From Desulfobacteraceae bacterium (GTDB taxonomy: Bacteria > Desulfobacterota > Desulfobacteria > Desulfobacterales > SURF-7), in assembly GCA_003599865.1 (NCBI GenBank), contig QZKS01000098.1, positions 1 to 64,000 on the forward strand: a DNA stretch of 64,000 nucleotides, read 5' to 3'. Below, in pieces: positions 44,669 to 53,891 of the stretch. The position numbers and the translations under genes are program-made. The notes under the pieces are model-generated. The model saw only the letters and a list, made by a program, of their open reading frames with translations. It was not told where the DNA came from and made no database searches. Numbering within the stretch: position 1 is the first letter of the stretch; the number at the start of each line of letters is the position of its first letter.

Positions 44669-44701
44669 GTAGAATATGCAAAGGTCTCGTTAGGATAAAA
44701 A

Positions 44702-46183
44702 ATGAATACCGCTAAAAAAACGTCCCTTTCGGTTTTGGTCCCGGTTTACAATGAAGAATATCTTGTTGAATCAAGTTTGAATCGATTGCTTGTACTCGAA
44801 GAGTCCCCCATGCTGGAGAGGATTCAGGTTATTGTTGTGGATGACTGCTCAAAAGACAATACCCCCCAGGTGTTAAGCCGTCTTTCAACGGAACTGCCGG
44901 CAAAAAGCAGAATGATTGAATGGAAATTTTTAAAGCATTCGGAAAACGCCGGCAAAGGAAAGGCTCTCCAGACCGCCCTGCAAGAATCCGAATGTGAAAT
45001 CACCATTATCCATGATGCGGATCTTGAATATTACCCTCAGGATATTTTACGGATGATTCCTCTCTTTATCGAGGAAAATGCGGATGCTGTTTACGGGTCA
45101 CGATTTGTTACCCATCAGTATAGACGGATTCTGATGTTTCGGCATGAACTGGGGAACCGTTTTCTGACCTTTTGTTGCAATCTGATTTCGAACTTGAATC
45201 TGACGGATATGGAAACCTGTTACAAGGCCCTTCGGACGGAACTGTTCAAGAGTATCCCGTTATACAGCAATGATTTCAGAATAGAGCCTGAAATCACGAT
45301 CAAGCTTGGAAAAAGGAATGCCCGGATTTTCGAAATTCCGATTAATTACTGTGGGAGAACCTATAGTGAAGGAAAGAAAATCAACTGGAAAGATGGGATC
45401 AAGGCAATATGGGCGATTATCAAATTCGGTTTTTCAGATGATATTTTCACCGGAGATCGATTCGGAAGCAAAATACTGATGAGGATAAGCCGGGCCAACC
45501 GGTTCAATTCCTGGATGGCCGATACCATACGGCCGTATATCGGAAAGAGCGTGCTGGAAATCGGCGCAGGAATCGGCAACCTCACCAAAAAACTGATTCC
45601 AAAAGAGAGATATTATCTGACGGATATCAATTCGCTCTACCTGGAGATGGCAAAAAATTTAAAATTTGATAAGCCCTATCTGTCCGTAGAATATCTGGAT
45701 ATCAACGATGTTTCCGAATTCAGGAATGATCGGAAACGGTTTGATACCATTATCTGTCTGAATGTCATTGAACACATCGATGACGATGTAAAGGCAATGA
45801 AAAATATTTCAGATCTGCTGGAGGATGACGGCAATGCCATTATCCTGGTTCCCCGTGGACAGAATCTGTTCGGATCGCTTGATGAGGTTCTGGCGCATAA
45901 ACGGAGATACTCACAATCGGCAATCCAGTCTCTTGCCGGGAAAGCCGGACTTCAGATCACCCACGTTATCCCCTTTAACCGGGTGAGTACGATTCCCTGG
46001 TATATCAATGGTAAAATTTTCAAAAAACGAACTTTTGGTTTGTTTCAGATTTATATGATGGACTTATTGACTCCTGTTTTCCGAAAGATCGACAACATAC
46101 TTCCGGTACCATCTTTAAGCTACATTTTTATCATGGAAAAAAGAGGAAAATTTTCTTTTAACACTGGAGACCGGCGCAGATGA
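44702..46183 (+). CDS. Bifunctional glycosyltransferase family 2 / SAM methyltransferase
   Basis: 493 residues. Residues 1-240 are a DPM1-like GT2 (LSVLVPVYNEEYLVESSL, IVVDDCSKDNTP, IIHDADLEYYPQD as the D-x-D site, YGSRFV, DMETCYKAL). Residues ~265-493 are a class I methyltransferase (VLEIGAGIGNLTKKLIP, YYLTDINSLYLEM, ICLNVIEHIDDDVKAM). This fusion is a known architecture. Sugar loading onto polyprenyl phosphate coupled to methylation is a reasonable reading. A GGAT ribosome site precedes the ATG. It is bordered on both sides by non-coding gaps over 200 bases, so it may be a separate transcription unit. Confidence 0.9.
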   Translation: MNTAKKTSLSVLVPVYNEEYLVESSLNRLLVLEESPMLERIQVIVVDDCSKDNTPQVLSRLSTELPAKSRMIEWKFLKHSENAGKGKALQTALQESECEITIIHDADLEYYPQDILRMIPLFIEENADAVYGSRFVTHQYRRILMFRHELGNRFLTFCCNLISNLNLTDMETCYKALRTELFKSIPLYSNDFRIEPEITIKLGKRNARIFEIPINYCGRTYSEGKKINWKDGIKAIWAIIKFGFSDDIFTGDRFGSKILMRISRANRFNSWMADTIRPYIGKSVLEIGAGIGNLTKKLIPKERYYLTDINSLYLEMAKNLKFDKPYLSVEYLDINDVSEFRNDRKRFDTIICLNVIEHIDDDVKAMKNISDLLEDDGNAIILVPRGQNLFGSLDEVLAHKRRYSQSAIQSLAGKAGLQITHVIPFNRVSTIPWYINGKIFKKRTFGLFQIYMMDLLTPVFRKIDNILPVPSLSYIFIMEKRGKFSFNTGDRRR

Positions 46184-46279
46184 AATCGGAACTTCGGCTT
46201 TTTTTCAAGAAAATCCCTTAATCCGATTGTCTCATTAGTCAGTTCCATATAATATTTGCCGGCTTCCCAAAATAATGAT

Positions 46280-46306
46280 TTTACAAAACTTCAAAATCAG
46301 TATAAT
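46280..46306 (+). promoter_or_regulatory. Sigma70-type promoter upstream of a GT2 gene
   Basis: TTTACA (46280-46285) and a perfect TATAAT (46301-46306) with a 15-base spacer, about 125 bases upstream of the GT2 start at 46432. The spacer is shorter than ideal; TTTTAC at 46279 gives 16. The region between 46184 and 46431 is otherwise AT-rich and without a gene. Confidence 0.45.
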
Positions 46307-46431
46307 ATAGCGAATCATTATCTTCTTTTTATCGGCACCGGCGAGCCGAAGTAACTTTTCATGTATATCATTTCTGTAAAATAATATGAAATAACCATCA
46401 ATACAACATGCCGTATCTGGTCGGAGAAAAT

Positions 46432-47310
46432 ATGAAAAATTCGAAGAGCCTGTTGGATATTATCATAGTGAATTACAGGAGTACCGATTACCTGAAAAAC
46501 TGTCTACATTCCCTGTATGAATGCATTTCCGATATTCCGGTCAATGTTTTCATTCAGGATAATGCATCCGGTGACGGGCTGAAAGCTATCAAAGCGCTGT
46601 TCCCGGATATTCAGGTTTCCGTCAATTCAACTAATTTGGGATTTGCCAAAGCGGTCAACAATACCCTGAGAATGTGTTCGGCTCCCCATATTATGCTTCT
46701 GAATCCGGATACGATTGTGAAGCAGGGCTTTATTGAAACCATTATCGATTATATGCAAAACCATCCGGATGTCGGCATTGTCGGCCCCCGGATTTTAAAC
46801 AGGGATGGGACCGTGCAGGGTTCGGCCAGATCGTTTCCGACGCCTTTGACCGGATTTTTCGGACGAACCTCACTGCTGACAAAATGGTTCCCCAACAACT
46901 GGATTACGCGCAAAAGCATACTTTCACATCCGGACAGCGGCATGGAGCCAATCAATGTGGATTGGGTTTCAGGGGCCTGCATGGTGCTGAGGCAGCGTGC
47001 CATTCAAGAAGTAGGGATGATGGATGAGTGTTTTTTTATGTACTGGGAAGATGTGGACTGGTGCAGACGGATGTGGCTGAAAGGGTGGAAGGTTGTATAT
47101 TATCCCAAACCGACGATTGTTCATTATGTATGCGGGAGCAGCAACAAAAGACCGATCCGGTCCATTTATGCGTTCCATAGAAGCTGTTATCTTTATTTTG
47201 TCAAATATCCTGCCTGGCCGTTGAATATTTTAAAACCGGTTGCCTTATTCGGCCTCTCCATCCGCTTTGTTTTTGCAACGATACTGAATCGTATGCATTC
47301 CCTGTCTTAA
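46432..47310 (+). CDS. Glycosyltransferase family 2
   Basis: 292 residues from the ATG at 46432, chosen because GGAG lies five bases upstream; an ATG at 46408 has no such site. Segments: LDIIIVNYRSTDYLKNCLH, VFIQDNASGDGLK, NLGFAKAVNN, MLLNPDTIV (metal site), VDWVSGACMVLRQRAI and MYWEDVDWCRRMWLKGWKV. This is the WbbL-like rhamnosyltransferase subgroup that uses dTDP-rhamnose, which the rfb genes downstream could supply. The C-terminus has one hydrophobic stretch that may touch the membrane. It is followed by a broken flippase start. Confidence 0.9.
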   Translation: MKNSKSLLDIIIVNYRSTDYLKNCLHSLYECISDIPVNVFIQDNASGDGLKAIKALFPDIQVSVNSTNLGFAKAVNNTLRMCSAPHIMLLNPDTIVKQGFIETIIDYMQNHPDVGIVGPRILNRDGTVQGSARSFPTPLTGFFGRTSLLTKWFPNNWITRKSILSHPDSGMEPINVDWVSGACMVLRQRAIQEVGMMDECFFMYWEDVDWCRRMWLKGWKVVYYPKPTIVHYVCGSSNKRPIRSIYAFHRSCYLYFVKYPAWPLNILKPVALFGLSIRFVFATILNRMHSLS

Positions 47311-47322
47311 AATCAGATCATT

Positions 47323-47463
47323 ATGTCCCGACAAACCTATCGTCTTGAAAACTTAACCCACAGCGGACTGCTGGTAAAAAACACCTTTCTGAGTGTGCTT
47401 GGGCTGTTTGTCCCCTTGCGAGGAACAGCGTTCGAATCTTTCAATGGCACATATTTTTTATAA
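47323..47463 (+). pseudogene. Truncated Wzx flippase start
   Basis: A 46-codon frame from ATG 47323 reads MSRQTYRLENLTHSGLLVKN then TFLSVLGLFVPL before ending at TAA 47461-47463. The LLVKNTFLSVLGLFVPL part resembles the first membrane segment of O-antigen flippases. After that the sequence loses the family pattern. An intact flippase of different N-terminal sequence begins at 48276. This suggests the original flippase was cut when the 47.5-49.8 kb segment arrived. The match is short, so this is moderate evidence. Confidence 0.5.
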
Positions 47464-47466
47464 GAC

Positions 47467-47495
47467 TTTACATCTCGCATAGAGGTTGATATTAT
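47467..47495 (+). promoter_or_regulatory. Sigma70-type promoter before a methyltransferase gene
   Basis: TTTACA (47467-47472), exactly 17 bases, then TATTAT (47490-47495): 5 of 6 consensus bases in each box and ideal spacing. Transcription would start near 47502, about 38 bases before the ATG at 47540. It lies just after the truncated flippase frame. Confidence 0.55.
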
Positions 47496-47539
47496 CCGGC
47501 CAAATTAATACTACCTAACTTATTAATTATTTGATAAAA

Positions 47540-48214
47540 ATGACAAAAATATCAGAAGGGCTAAAACAAAAATATCAAGGCGGCGCTTATCATCAGACGG
47601 TTTTTTCGTCGGATTCATTTGTTGAAGAGTTTCTCGCTCGCAGACGGGCTCAAAAATTACAACCTTTTATATCTGATCAGGATAAAGTTTTTGAATTTGG
47701 TGTTGGTACTGGTCTGAATTTACGGTACCTAAAATGCCGAAAGCGGACAGGGTATGACTTAAGTGATCAGGCTGAGCGATATTGTTCCCAATATAGTATT
47801 GAGCATGTGGCGGACATGAACAGTATAGTAGGCCGTAAATTTAACATCATTCTCTGCCACCATGTCTTGGAACATGTGCCTGATCCAATCCAAACCATAA
47901 ATCTGTTAAATGATCATCTTGATGCTGATGGACGCATACTTCTCTACGTCCCATTTGAATTTACACGTGATTATCGTCGATATCACCCAAATGACCCCAA
48001 TATGCACATCTACTCCTGGAATGCATTGACTATAGGAAATCTCGTAACAACCGCCGGGCTGACTGTCGAACAAGTCACAATACTCCCATATGGATACGAA
48101 CAGCGACTTGCCAATCTATCCAAATTGGGAATGCCTGTTTTCAACGCAGCCATATGGGTGGCTAGATTGATTCGGCCATCCGATGAAATCCAGTTGATTG
48201 CACGTAAAAGTTAG
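47540..48214 (+). CDS. Class I SAM-dependent methyltransferase
   Basis: 224 residues from ATG 47540, or 227 from TTG 47531. The SAM loop is VFEFGVGTGLNLRYL near residue 47, then YDLSDQAERYCSQY, ILCHHVLEHVPDPIQTI and the DADGRILLYVPFE segment. AT-rich relative to the next genes. With its own promoter and next to a flippase fragment, it looks like part of an acquired insert. The glycan target cannot be told. Confidence 0.85.
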   Translation: MTKISEGLKQKYQGGAYHQTVFSSDSFVEEFLARRRAQKLQPFISDQDKVFEFGVGTGLNLRYLKCRKRTGYDLSDQAERYCSQYSIEHVADMNSIVGRKFNIILCHHVLEHVPDPIQTINLLNDHLDADGRILLYVPFEFTRDYRRYHPNDPNMHIYSWNALTIGNLVTTAGLTVEQVTILPYGYEQRLANLSKLGMPVFNAAIWVARLIRPSDEIQLIARKS

Positions 48215-48275
48215 CCGTCTTACCTGCTATGAAAAACCCAACCATCATATTTTACATAATCCTTGAAGATAAATC

Positions 48276-49817
48276 ATGACATCCCGGATGTCCGACAACA
48301 GGCCGCAAACTGCAAAAAAATTAATTCAGGGGCGCTTACTTTCCCGGAATATTGTGTTTAACCTTTTTGGATTTTGTTCCCCTCTTCTGTTTGCCGTATT
48401 TGCAATACCTTTTCTTATAAAAGGAATGGGCACCGATCGTTTTGGCGTTTTGACCCTTGCATGGGTATTGATCGGATACCTGGGGCTTCTGGATTTCGGT
48501 ATCAGTCGGGCCCTGACCAAACTTGTGGCGGAAAAGCTTGGGGAAAATAAGGTTGAAGACATTCCTTCCTTAATATGGACAGCTTGTTCCCTGATGTTTT
48601 TTGCCGGAATTTTGTTGACCCTTATCATTACTCCCATCGTGCCCTTTGTCGTTAAAGAGATGCTGAATATTCCTTTTGCCCTGCATGAAGAAACCATATC
48701 TGCATTTTACTGTCTTGCAGCTGTTATGCCGGTTGTGCTTATCAGTATCGGTTTTAGAGGAATCCTTGAAGCCTATCAACGTTTTGCTCTGATTAATGCC
48801 GTAAGAATTCCTTTGGGTATTTTCACTTTTCTGGCACCGCTTTTGGTTCTCCCCTTTTCCAGGAGCCTTTTTTATATTGTGGGCATACTTATTTTAGGAA
48901 GAATTGCTACTTCTTTTATCCAGCTTTTTTTTTGTTTGCTTGTTGTTCCATCCTTAAAAGATGGCATTGCGTTTAAAGTCAACATGGTGGGACCGCTGAT
49001 TCGTTTTGGAAGCTGGATGACGGTTTCAAATGTCATCAGCCCCCTCATGTTACATATGGAGCGATTTTTTTTAGGTACCCTTGTTACCGTAACTACAGTT
49101 GCATATTACTCCACTCCCCATGAAGTGGTGACAAAATTGTTGCTGGTCACATTGGCGTTTACGGGAGTTTTGTTTCCCGCATTTTCCACAAGTTCCGTTC
49201 AAGATCCAAAACATCTGGAACTCCTTTTCAGACGGGGGGTTAAATATGTTTTTCTTGCAATTTATCCCCTTGTGGTTGTGATTATTCTTTTTGCTAAAGA
49301 CGGTCTTGCTTTATGGTTGGGAAACGAATTCGCACAAAGAAGCGCACCGGTGATGCAATGGCAGGCCGGCGGTGTCTTGTTTTTATGTGTCGGATTTTTG
49401 CCTTACACGCTGATCCAGGGCGCCGGACGTCCAAAATGGACAGCGTGGCTTCATATCATTGAACTGCCGATATATTATTCGATATTATGGTGGCAGGTAA
49501 ATTTGTTCGGCATTATCGGCGCTGCGGTTGTATGGACAGTTAGGATCATAGTGGAAACAGCCATTTTGTTCTGCATGGCGCAAAGGATCGTCAGAACGGA
49601 TTTCGCTGCTGCGCGTCGAGGTTTAGTGTTGTTGACACCGGCTCTTCTAATTTTGTATGGAGCGACTCTGCCTTGGTGCATCACAACCAGGATATTGTTT
49701 TGCCTTGCCTTTTTAACCGTTTTTTCCTTGGCTGCATGGTTCGCGGTCCTGAATATCGAGGAAAGGACAATTTGCAAAGAACATTTCAAAACTTTTTTTA
49801 GAATCGGTAGTATATAA
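48276..49817 (+). CDS. wzx: Oligosaccharide flippase (Wzx-like)
   Basis: 513 residues with 12-14 hydrophobic segments. LLSRNIVFNLFGFCSPLLFA opens it, then FGVLTLAWVLIGYLGLLDFG, ISRALTKLVAEKLGE and HMERFFLGTLVTVTTVAYYS: the MATE/polysaccharide-transporter family pattern. It moves undecaprenyl-pyrophosphate-linked repeat units across the inner membrane. Such flippases normally work with a Wzy polymerase, and no Wzy was recognised in the window, while an ABC exporter is present at 29.7-32.5 kb. The asnB 3 gene starts two bases after its stop. Confidence 0.88.
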   Translation: MTSRMSDNRPQTAKKLIQGRLLSRNIVFNLFGFCSPLLFAVFAIPFLIKGMGTDRFGVLTLAWVLIGYLGLLDFGISRALTKLVAEKLGENKVEDIPSLIWTACSLMFFAGILLTLIITPIVPFVVKEMLNIPFALHEETISAFYCLAAVMPVVLISIGFRGILEAYQRFALINAVRIPLGIFTFLAPLLVLPFSRSLFYIVGILILGRIATSFIQLFFCLLVVPSLKDGIAFKVNMVGPLIRFGSWMTVSNVISPLMLHMERFFLGTLVTVTTVAYYSTPHEVVTKLLLVTLAFTGVLFPAFSTSSVQDPKHLELLFRRGVKYVFLAIYPLVVVIILFAKDGLALWLGNEFAQRSAPVMQWQAGGVLFLCVGFLPYTLIQGAGRPKWTAWLHIIELPIYYSILWWQVNLFGIIGAAVVWTVRIIVETAILFCMAQRIVRTDFAAARRGLVLLTPALLILYGATLPWCITTRILFCLAFLTVFSLAAWFAVLNIEERTICKEHFKTFFRIGSI

Positions 49818-49819
49818 TC

Positions 49820-51781
49820 GTGTGTGGTATTACAGGAATGATCGGGCGCTCCATTGCCGGGGATAGCTGGACAGAAACATTGAACCGGATGGCCCTTGCA
49901 CTGTCTCACCGGGGACCGGATGATGGCGGAATCTGGTTTGACCCGGAAGCGGGTGCCGGTCTTGCCCATCGACGACTTTCGATTATCGATCTATCCGAAG
50001 AAGGGCACCAGCCCATGATTTCCCACTCCGGACGATATGTGATCGCCTTCAACGGCGAGGTTTACAATTTCAAGGAGCTTCGAAAAGAACTTCATCAGGA
50101 GCCGATCGCCTGGCGGGGAAATTCCGATACGGAAGTGATGCTTGCCGCATTCGATCACTGGGGCATCAGGCGGGCCGTGAAGCAATTTATCGGGATGTTT
50201 GCGTTTGCCGTGTGGGACCGCCAGGACCATCTGCTGTATTTATGCAGGGATCGGCTCGGGATCAAACCGCTGTATTTTTCACGGATTTCAAAGGGGCTGC
50301 TGTTCGGATCGGAGCTGAAGGCCATCATGAAGCATCCTGATTTTGTGCCGGAAATCAACCCGGATGCGCTTTCGCTTTTTTTCCGCTACAGCAATATACC
50401 GGCACCGTATTCCATTTTTCAGCATACATGGAAGCTGATGCCCGGCACGATCCTCAGCATCTCACCGGAGGAGCTGCAGAAAGGCTCCCGGCATCCGGAG
50501 GCGGAGACATACTGGTCGGCCCTTGATATTGCGGAAGCCGGACAAGGGAATATGGTTTCCATCGGATTTCAGGAGGCTGCCGAACAACTGGAATCCCTGC
50601 TGGGTGATGCCATTCGCCTCCGGATGATCAGCGATGTACCCATAGGAGCGTTTCTGTCCGGAGGGGTGGATTCATCAGCCATTGTTGCCCTGATGCAGGC
50701 CCAAAGCACCCGGAAGGTGAAAACCTTTTCCATCGGATTCCGGGAAACCGGTTATGATGAAGCCGGTTATGCAAAAGCCATCGCCGAACATCTGGGGACG
50801 GATCATACGGAACTCTATGTTTCTTCGGAAGATGCCTTGCAGGTGATACCCGATTTGCCGGCTTTCTTTGACGAACCGTTTTCCGATTCATCGCAGATCC
50901 CGACCTATCTGCTTTCCAAGCTGACGCGGGAACATGTCACGGTCTGTCTTTCCGGGGATGGGGGAGATGAGGTGTTTGGCGGGTATAACCGTCATTTTTT
51001 GTGGGAATCGATCTGGCGGAATATCAAATGGATTCCTGCTCCGGCAAGGGTCACGCTGGCCCGCATGTTTCAGTCCGTGCCGCCTGGCATGTGGGATGCA
51101 GTGGTTTACAGACTGATTTCCGTATTGCCTGCAAAATTCAAACTGGATACGCCCGGAGACCGGATCTTTAAATTATCGGAAGCCATTGCCGCCGGGACAC
51201 CGGAGTTGATGTACCGCAGCTTTGTCTCCCATTGGAAACATCCGGAAGACCTTGTAAGGGGAACCAGGGAACCCTTGACCATGGCAACGGATGGACATCG
51301 CAAACTGCCGTTTCAGGATTTTACCCATGTGATGATGGCCCTGGATCTGGCAACCTATCTGCCGGACGATATCCTGACCAAGGTGGACCGGGCCAGTATG
51401 AGTGTGGCCCTGGAAACAAGGGTTCCGATTCTGGATCACCGCGTTGTGGAATTTTCCTGGAGGCTGCCTCTGGAAATGAAGGTGAAAAATCGCCAAGGCA
51501 AACGGATTCTGCGCGAGGTGCTGTACAAATACGTCCCTAAAAGCATGATCGAAAGGCCCAAAACCGGCTTTGCCGTCCCCCTGGAAACCTGGCTGCGGGG
51601 ACCGTTGCGGGACTGGGCCGAATCGCTGCTGGACAAGAGAAAGATCAAAGAGCAGGGCCTGCTGAATCCGGATCTGATTCATGGAAGATGGAGGGAACAC
51701 CTTTCCGGAAAACAGAACCGGCAGCATGAAATCTGGGATGTTTTGATGTTTCAGGAATGGAAAAAACAATACAACCTATGA
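49820..51781 (+). CDS. asnB: Asparagine synthase (glutamine-hydrolysing), paralogue 3
   Basis: 653 residues from a GTG start that places the catalytic Cys second (MCGITGM). N-terminal amidotransferase motifs are HRGPDDGG, RRLSIIDLSEEGHQPM, NGEVYNFKELR and SDTEVML. The synthetase domain has FLSGGVDSSAIVALM near residue 275 and SGDGGDEVFGGYN. All expected active-site segments are intact, and this paralogue is the closest of the three to standard glycan-locus AsnB (WbpS-type). From here the DNA is visibly GC-richer than upstream. Its stop overlaps the next gene's ATG (ATGA). Confidence 0.93.
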   Translation: MCGITGMIGRSIAGDSWTETLNRMALALSHRGPDDGGIWFDPEAGAGLAHRRLSIIDLSEEGHQPMISHSGRYVIAFNGEVYNFKELRKELHQEPIAWRGNSDTEVMLAAFDHWGIRRAVKQFIGMFAFAVWDRQDHLLYLCRDRLGIKPLYFSRISKGLLFGSELKAIMKHPDFVPEINPDALSLFFRYSNIPAPYSIFQHTWKLMPGTILSISPEELQKGSRHPEAETYWSALDIAEAGQGNMVSIGFQEAAEQLESLLGDAIRLRMISDVPIGAFLSGGVDSSAIVALMQAQSTRKVKTFSIGFRETGYDEAGYAKAIAEHLGTDHTELYVSSEDALQVIPDLPAFFDEPFSDSSQIPTYLLSKLTREHVTVCLSGDGGDEVFGGYNRHFLWESIWRNIKWIPAPARVTLARMFQSVPPGMWDAVVYRLISVLPAKFKLDTPGDRIFKLSEAIAAGTPELMYRSFVSHWKHPEDLVRGTREPLTMATDGHRKLPFQDFTHVMMALDLATYLPDDILTKVDRASMSVALETRVPILDHRVVEFSWRLPLEMKVKNRQGKRILREVLYKYVPKSMIERPKTGFAVPLETWLRGPLRDWAESLLDKRKIKEQGLLNPDLIHGRWREHLSGKQNRQHEIWDVLMFQEWKKQYNL

Positions 51782-52749
51782 AACGGATTCTGATTACCGG
51801 CGCTTCCGGCTATATCGGAAAAGCATTGGCATGGAAGCTGTCCGGTGAACATGAGGTGATGGGGCTGTATCATCGCAATCCGCCTGCCGATCATGGCAGC
51901 ATCATCTGGGAAAAAGCGGACCTGGCCAATGCGGATACCATCGAGAGGCTGATGCGGCAATTTTCTCCGGATGTGGTGATCCACAGTGCCGCGATCGCCC
52001 ACCAGAGCCTTCAACAGATTGACCGGAAAACCTATTTTGAAATCAACAGCATGGCAACCGAAAAGATCGCCCGGGCTGCCTGTCTGGCCAATCCGGATGT
52101 GCGGTTTATCTTTATGTCTTCCATTTCCGTATATGGGGAAAACAGGCTGGTTATTCCGGTAACCGAAACCCATCCATGCCGGCCATCCGGTGATTATGCC
52201 ATGAGCAAGCTGGATGCCGAGAATCGTCTGCTGGAGCTCTGTCATAAGGGGCAACTGCGTTTTCTGACCATATTCAGACTCGCGCCTGTTTATGACAAGA
52301 CCTGGAGTCACAATCTGGATCGAAGGGTATGGGGGCCGTTGAAACTCTTTTATCTGAAATTCGGTTCCGGGCGGCAGCGCATGTCGGCGCTGGCAAGGGC
52401 CAATCTTTCCGACCTGATGGCGTATTGGATTGCGGACGAAAAATGGAAAACGGAAAGTCCCATGATACTGAATGTCTGTGATGAAAAACCATACTCATTC
52501 CATGAGATGATCAGGACCTTTCGGAAGTCCGGAATCAGGCCGTCCGTGCCGGTGATTTCCTGTCCTTTGCCGATCATATTTGCGGCTACGAGAATCGCCG
52601 GGCTGTTTTTCCCCGGAAAAAGAGAATGGATTCATGCCTGTTATGAAAAGCTTGCATTCAGCCTGGTCTTTGATAATAAGAAAATGCTTGAAACCGGTTT
52701 TACCCCGGTGCATGATCTTGCCGGCGTTTTCGGCGTAACCGGCAGATGA
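51778..52749 (+). CDS. NAD-dependent epimerase/dehydratase (extended SDR)
   Basis: 323 residues from the ATG overlapping the asnB stop. NAD(P)-binding ILITGASGYIGKALAW at the N-terminus, HSAAIAHQSL, the catalytic Ser in FMSSISVYGE and the Y-x3-K pair in GDYAMSKLDAENRL. This is a 4-epimerase/4-reductase-type nucleotide-sugar enzyme. Such proteins beside a WbuB-like transferase often make UDP-FucNAc- or UDP-QuiNAc-type donors, but the exact product is not readable. A possible in-frame ATG at 51757 is inside asnB and is rejected. A 31-base gap separates it from rfbB. Confidence 0.88.
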   Translation: MKRILITGASGYIGKALAWKLSGEHEVMGLYHRNPPADHGSIIWEKADLANADTIERLMRQFSPDVVIHSAAIAHQSLQQIDRKTYFEINSMATEKIARAACLANPDVRFIFMSSISVYGENRLVIPVTETHPCRPSGDYAMSKLDAENRLLELCHKGQLRFLTIFRLAPVYDKTWSHNLDRRVWGPLKLFYLKFGSGRQRMSALARANLSDLMAYWIADEKWKTESPMILNVCDEKPYSFHEMIRTFRKSGIRPSVPVISCPLPIIFAATRIAGLFFPGKREWIHACYEKLAFSLVFDNKKMLETGFTPVHDLAGVFGVTGR

Positions 52750-52780
52750 ATAACAAAATGATATTTCCGGCAGGAGCAGC

Positions 52781-53857
52781 ATGATGGAGAAAAAAATACT
52801 GGTGACCGGCGGATCGGGTTTTATTGGTTCCAATTTTATCCGGCACACCCTGCAGATCCGGCCCGGATTTCAGATCCGGAACCTGGATGCATTGACCTAT
52901 GCGGGAAATCCGCTGAATCTGGAAAATCTGCCGGTGGATCACCAGGCCCGGTATGGTTTTATCCAGGGCGATATCTGTGATGCCCGATTCCTGAAAAACC
53001 TGTTCGAGCAGGAGACATTCGACGGGGTCATCCATTTTGCCGCCGAATCCCATGTGGACCGCTCCATTCATGGACCGGAAGCATTCATCAGAACCAATGT
53101 CAATGGAACCTTTCAATTGCTGGAAGCCTGCCTTGCCATGTGGAAGCAAAACGGCAGTCCTTCCGATTTCCGGTTTCTGCACATATCAACGGATGAGGTT
53201 TACGGAAGCCTCGGCAAAGAAGGGTATTTCACCGAAAAAACACCATATGATCCATCCAGTCCGTATTCCGCATCCAAGGCATCTTCCGATCATCTGGTAA
53301 AGGCATATCATCGAACCTTCGGACTTCCGGTTGTCGTGACAAACTGCTCCAATAATTACGGCCCGTATCAGTTTCCGGAAAAACTGATTCCCCTGATAAT
53401 CCTCAATATCATCGAACAAAAAGACCTGCCCGTATATGGAGACGGAAAAAATATCCGGGACTGGCTGTATGTGATCGATCACTGCGAGGCGCTGGTAACG
53501 GTTTTTCTCAAGGGAGTAATCGGCGAAACCTATAATATCGGGGGCGGGACCGAACTGGAAAATATCCGGATCGTTCATCTGCTTTGTGAACTGCTGGATG
53601 AAAAGCTGGGCCGATCCGGGAAGAACAGCAGCAAAAGTCTGATACGGTTTGTAACGGACAGACCCGGTCATGACCGCCGCTATGCCATCGATGCCTCTAA
53701 AATCGAGCGGGAGCTGGGCTGGAAAGCACGATTTGTTTTTTCAGAAGCGATCGCCCGGACCATTGACTGGTATATGGATCATATGGACTGGGTAAACTCG
53801 GTGCGAAGCGGTGACTACCGGAAGTGGATCGAGAATAACTACGGGAAACGAAAATAA
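52781..53857 (+). CDS. rfbB: dTDP-glucose 4,6-dehydratase
   Basis: 358 residues (a second ATG directly follows the first). NAD-binding [26 protein letters not shown], the catalytic TDE in [13 protein letters not shown]-x3-K in [12 protein letters not shown], and [14 protein letters not shown]. This is the second step of dTDP-L-rhamnose synthesis, removing water from dTDP-glucose to give the 4-keto-6-deoxy sugar. It begins the rfbB-A-C-D run, with an AGGAG ribosome site a few bases upstream. All family landmarks and the length fit. Confidence 0.96.
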   Translation: MMEKKILVTGGSGFIGSNFIRHTLQIRPGFQIRNLDALTYAGNPLNLENLPVDHQARYGFIQGDICDARFLKNLFEQETFDGVIHFAAESHVDRSIHGPEAFIRTNVNGTFQLLEACLAMWKQNGSPSDFRFLHISTDEVYGSLGKEGYFTEKTPYDPSSPYSASKASSDHLVKAYHRTFGLPVVVTNCSNNYGPYQFPEKLIPLIILNIIEQKDLPVYGDGKNIRDWLYVIDHCEALVTVFLKGVIGETYNIGGGTELENIRIVHLLCELLDEKLGRSGKNSSKSLIRFVTDRPGHDRRYAIDASKIERELGWKARFVFSEAIARTIDWYMDHMDWVNSVRSGDYRKWIENNYGKRK

Positions 53858-53891
53858 TTTTCGCCGTCAAGATGAGAGGAGTGGAAGGTTT

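Noticed and set aside
51173-51769. 198-residue minus-strand frame
   Set aside because: Antisense shadow of asnB 3; Gln/Pro/His-rich composition typical of such shadows.
53811-53891. N-terminal extension of rfbA
   Set aside because: Overlaps rfbB and adds residues foreign to the family; ATG 53892 has a ribosome site and the family's normal start.
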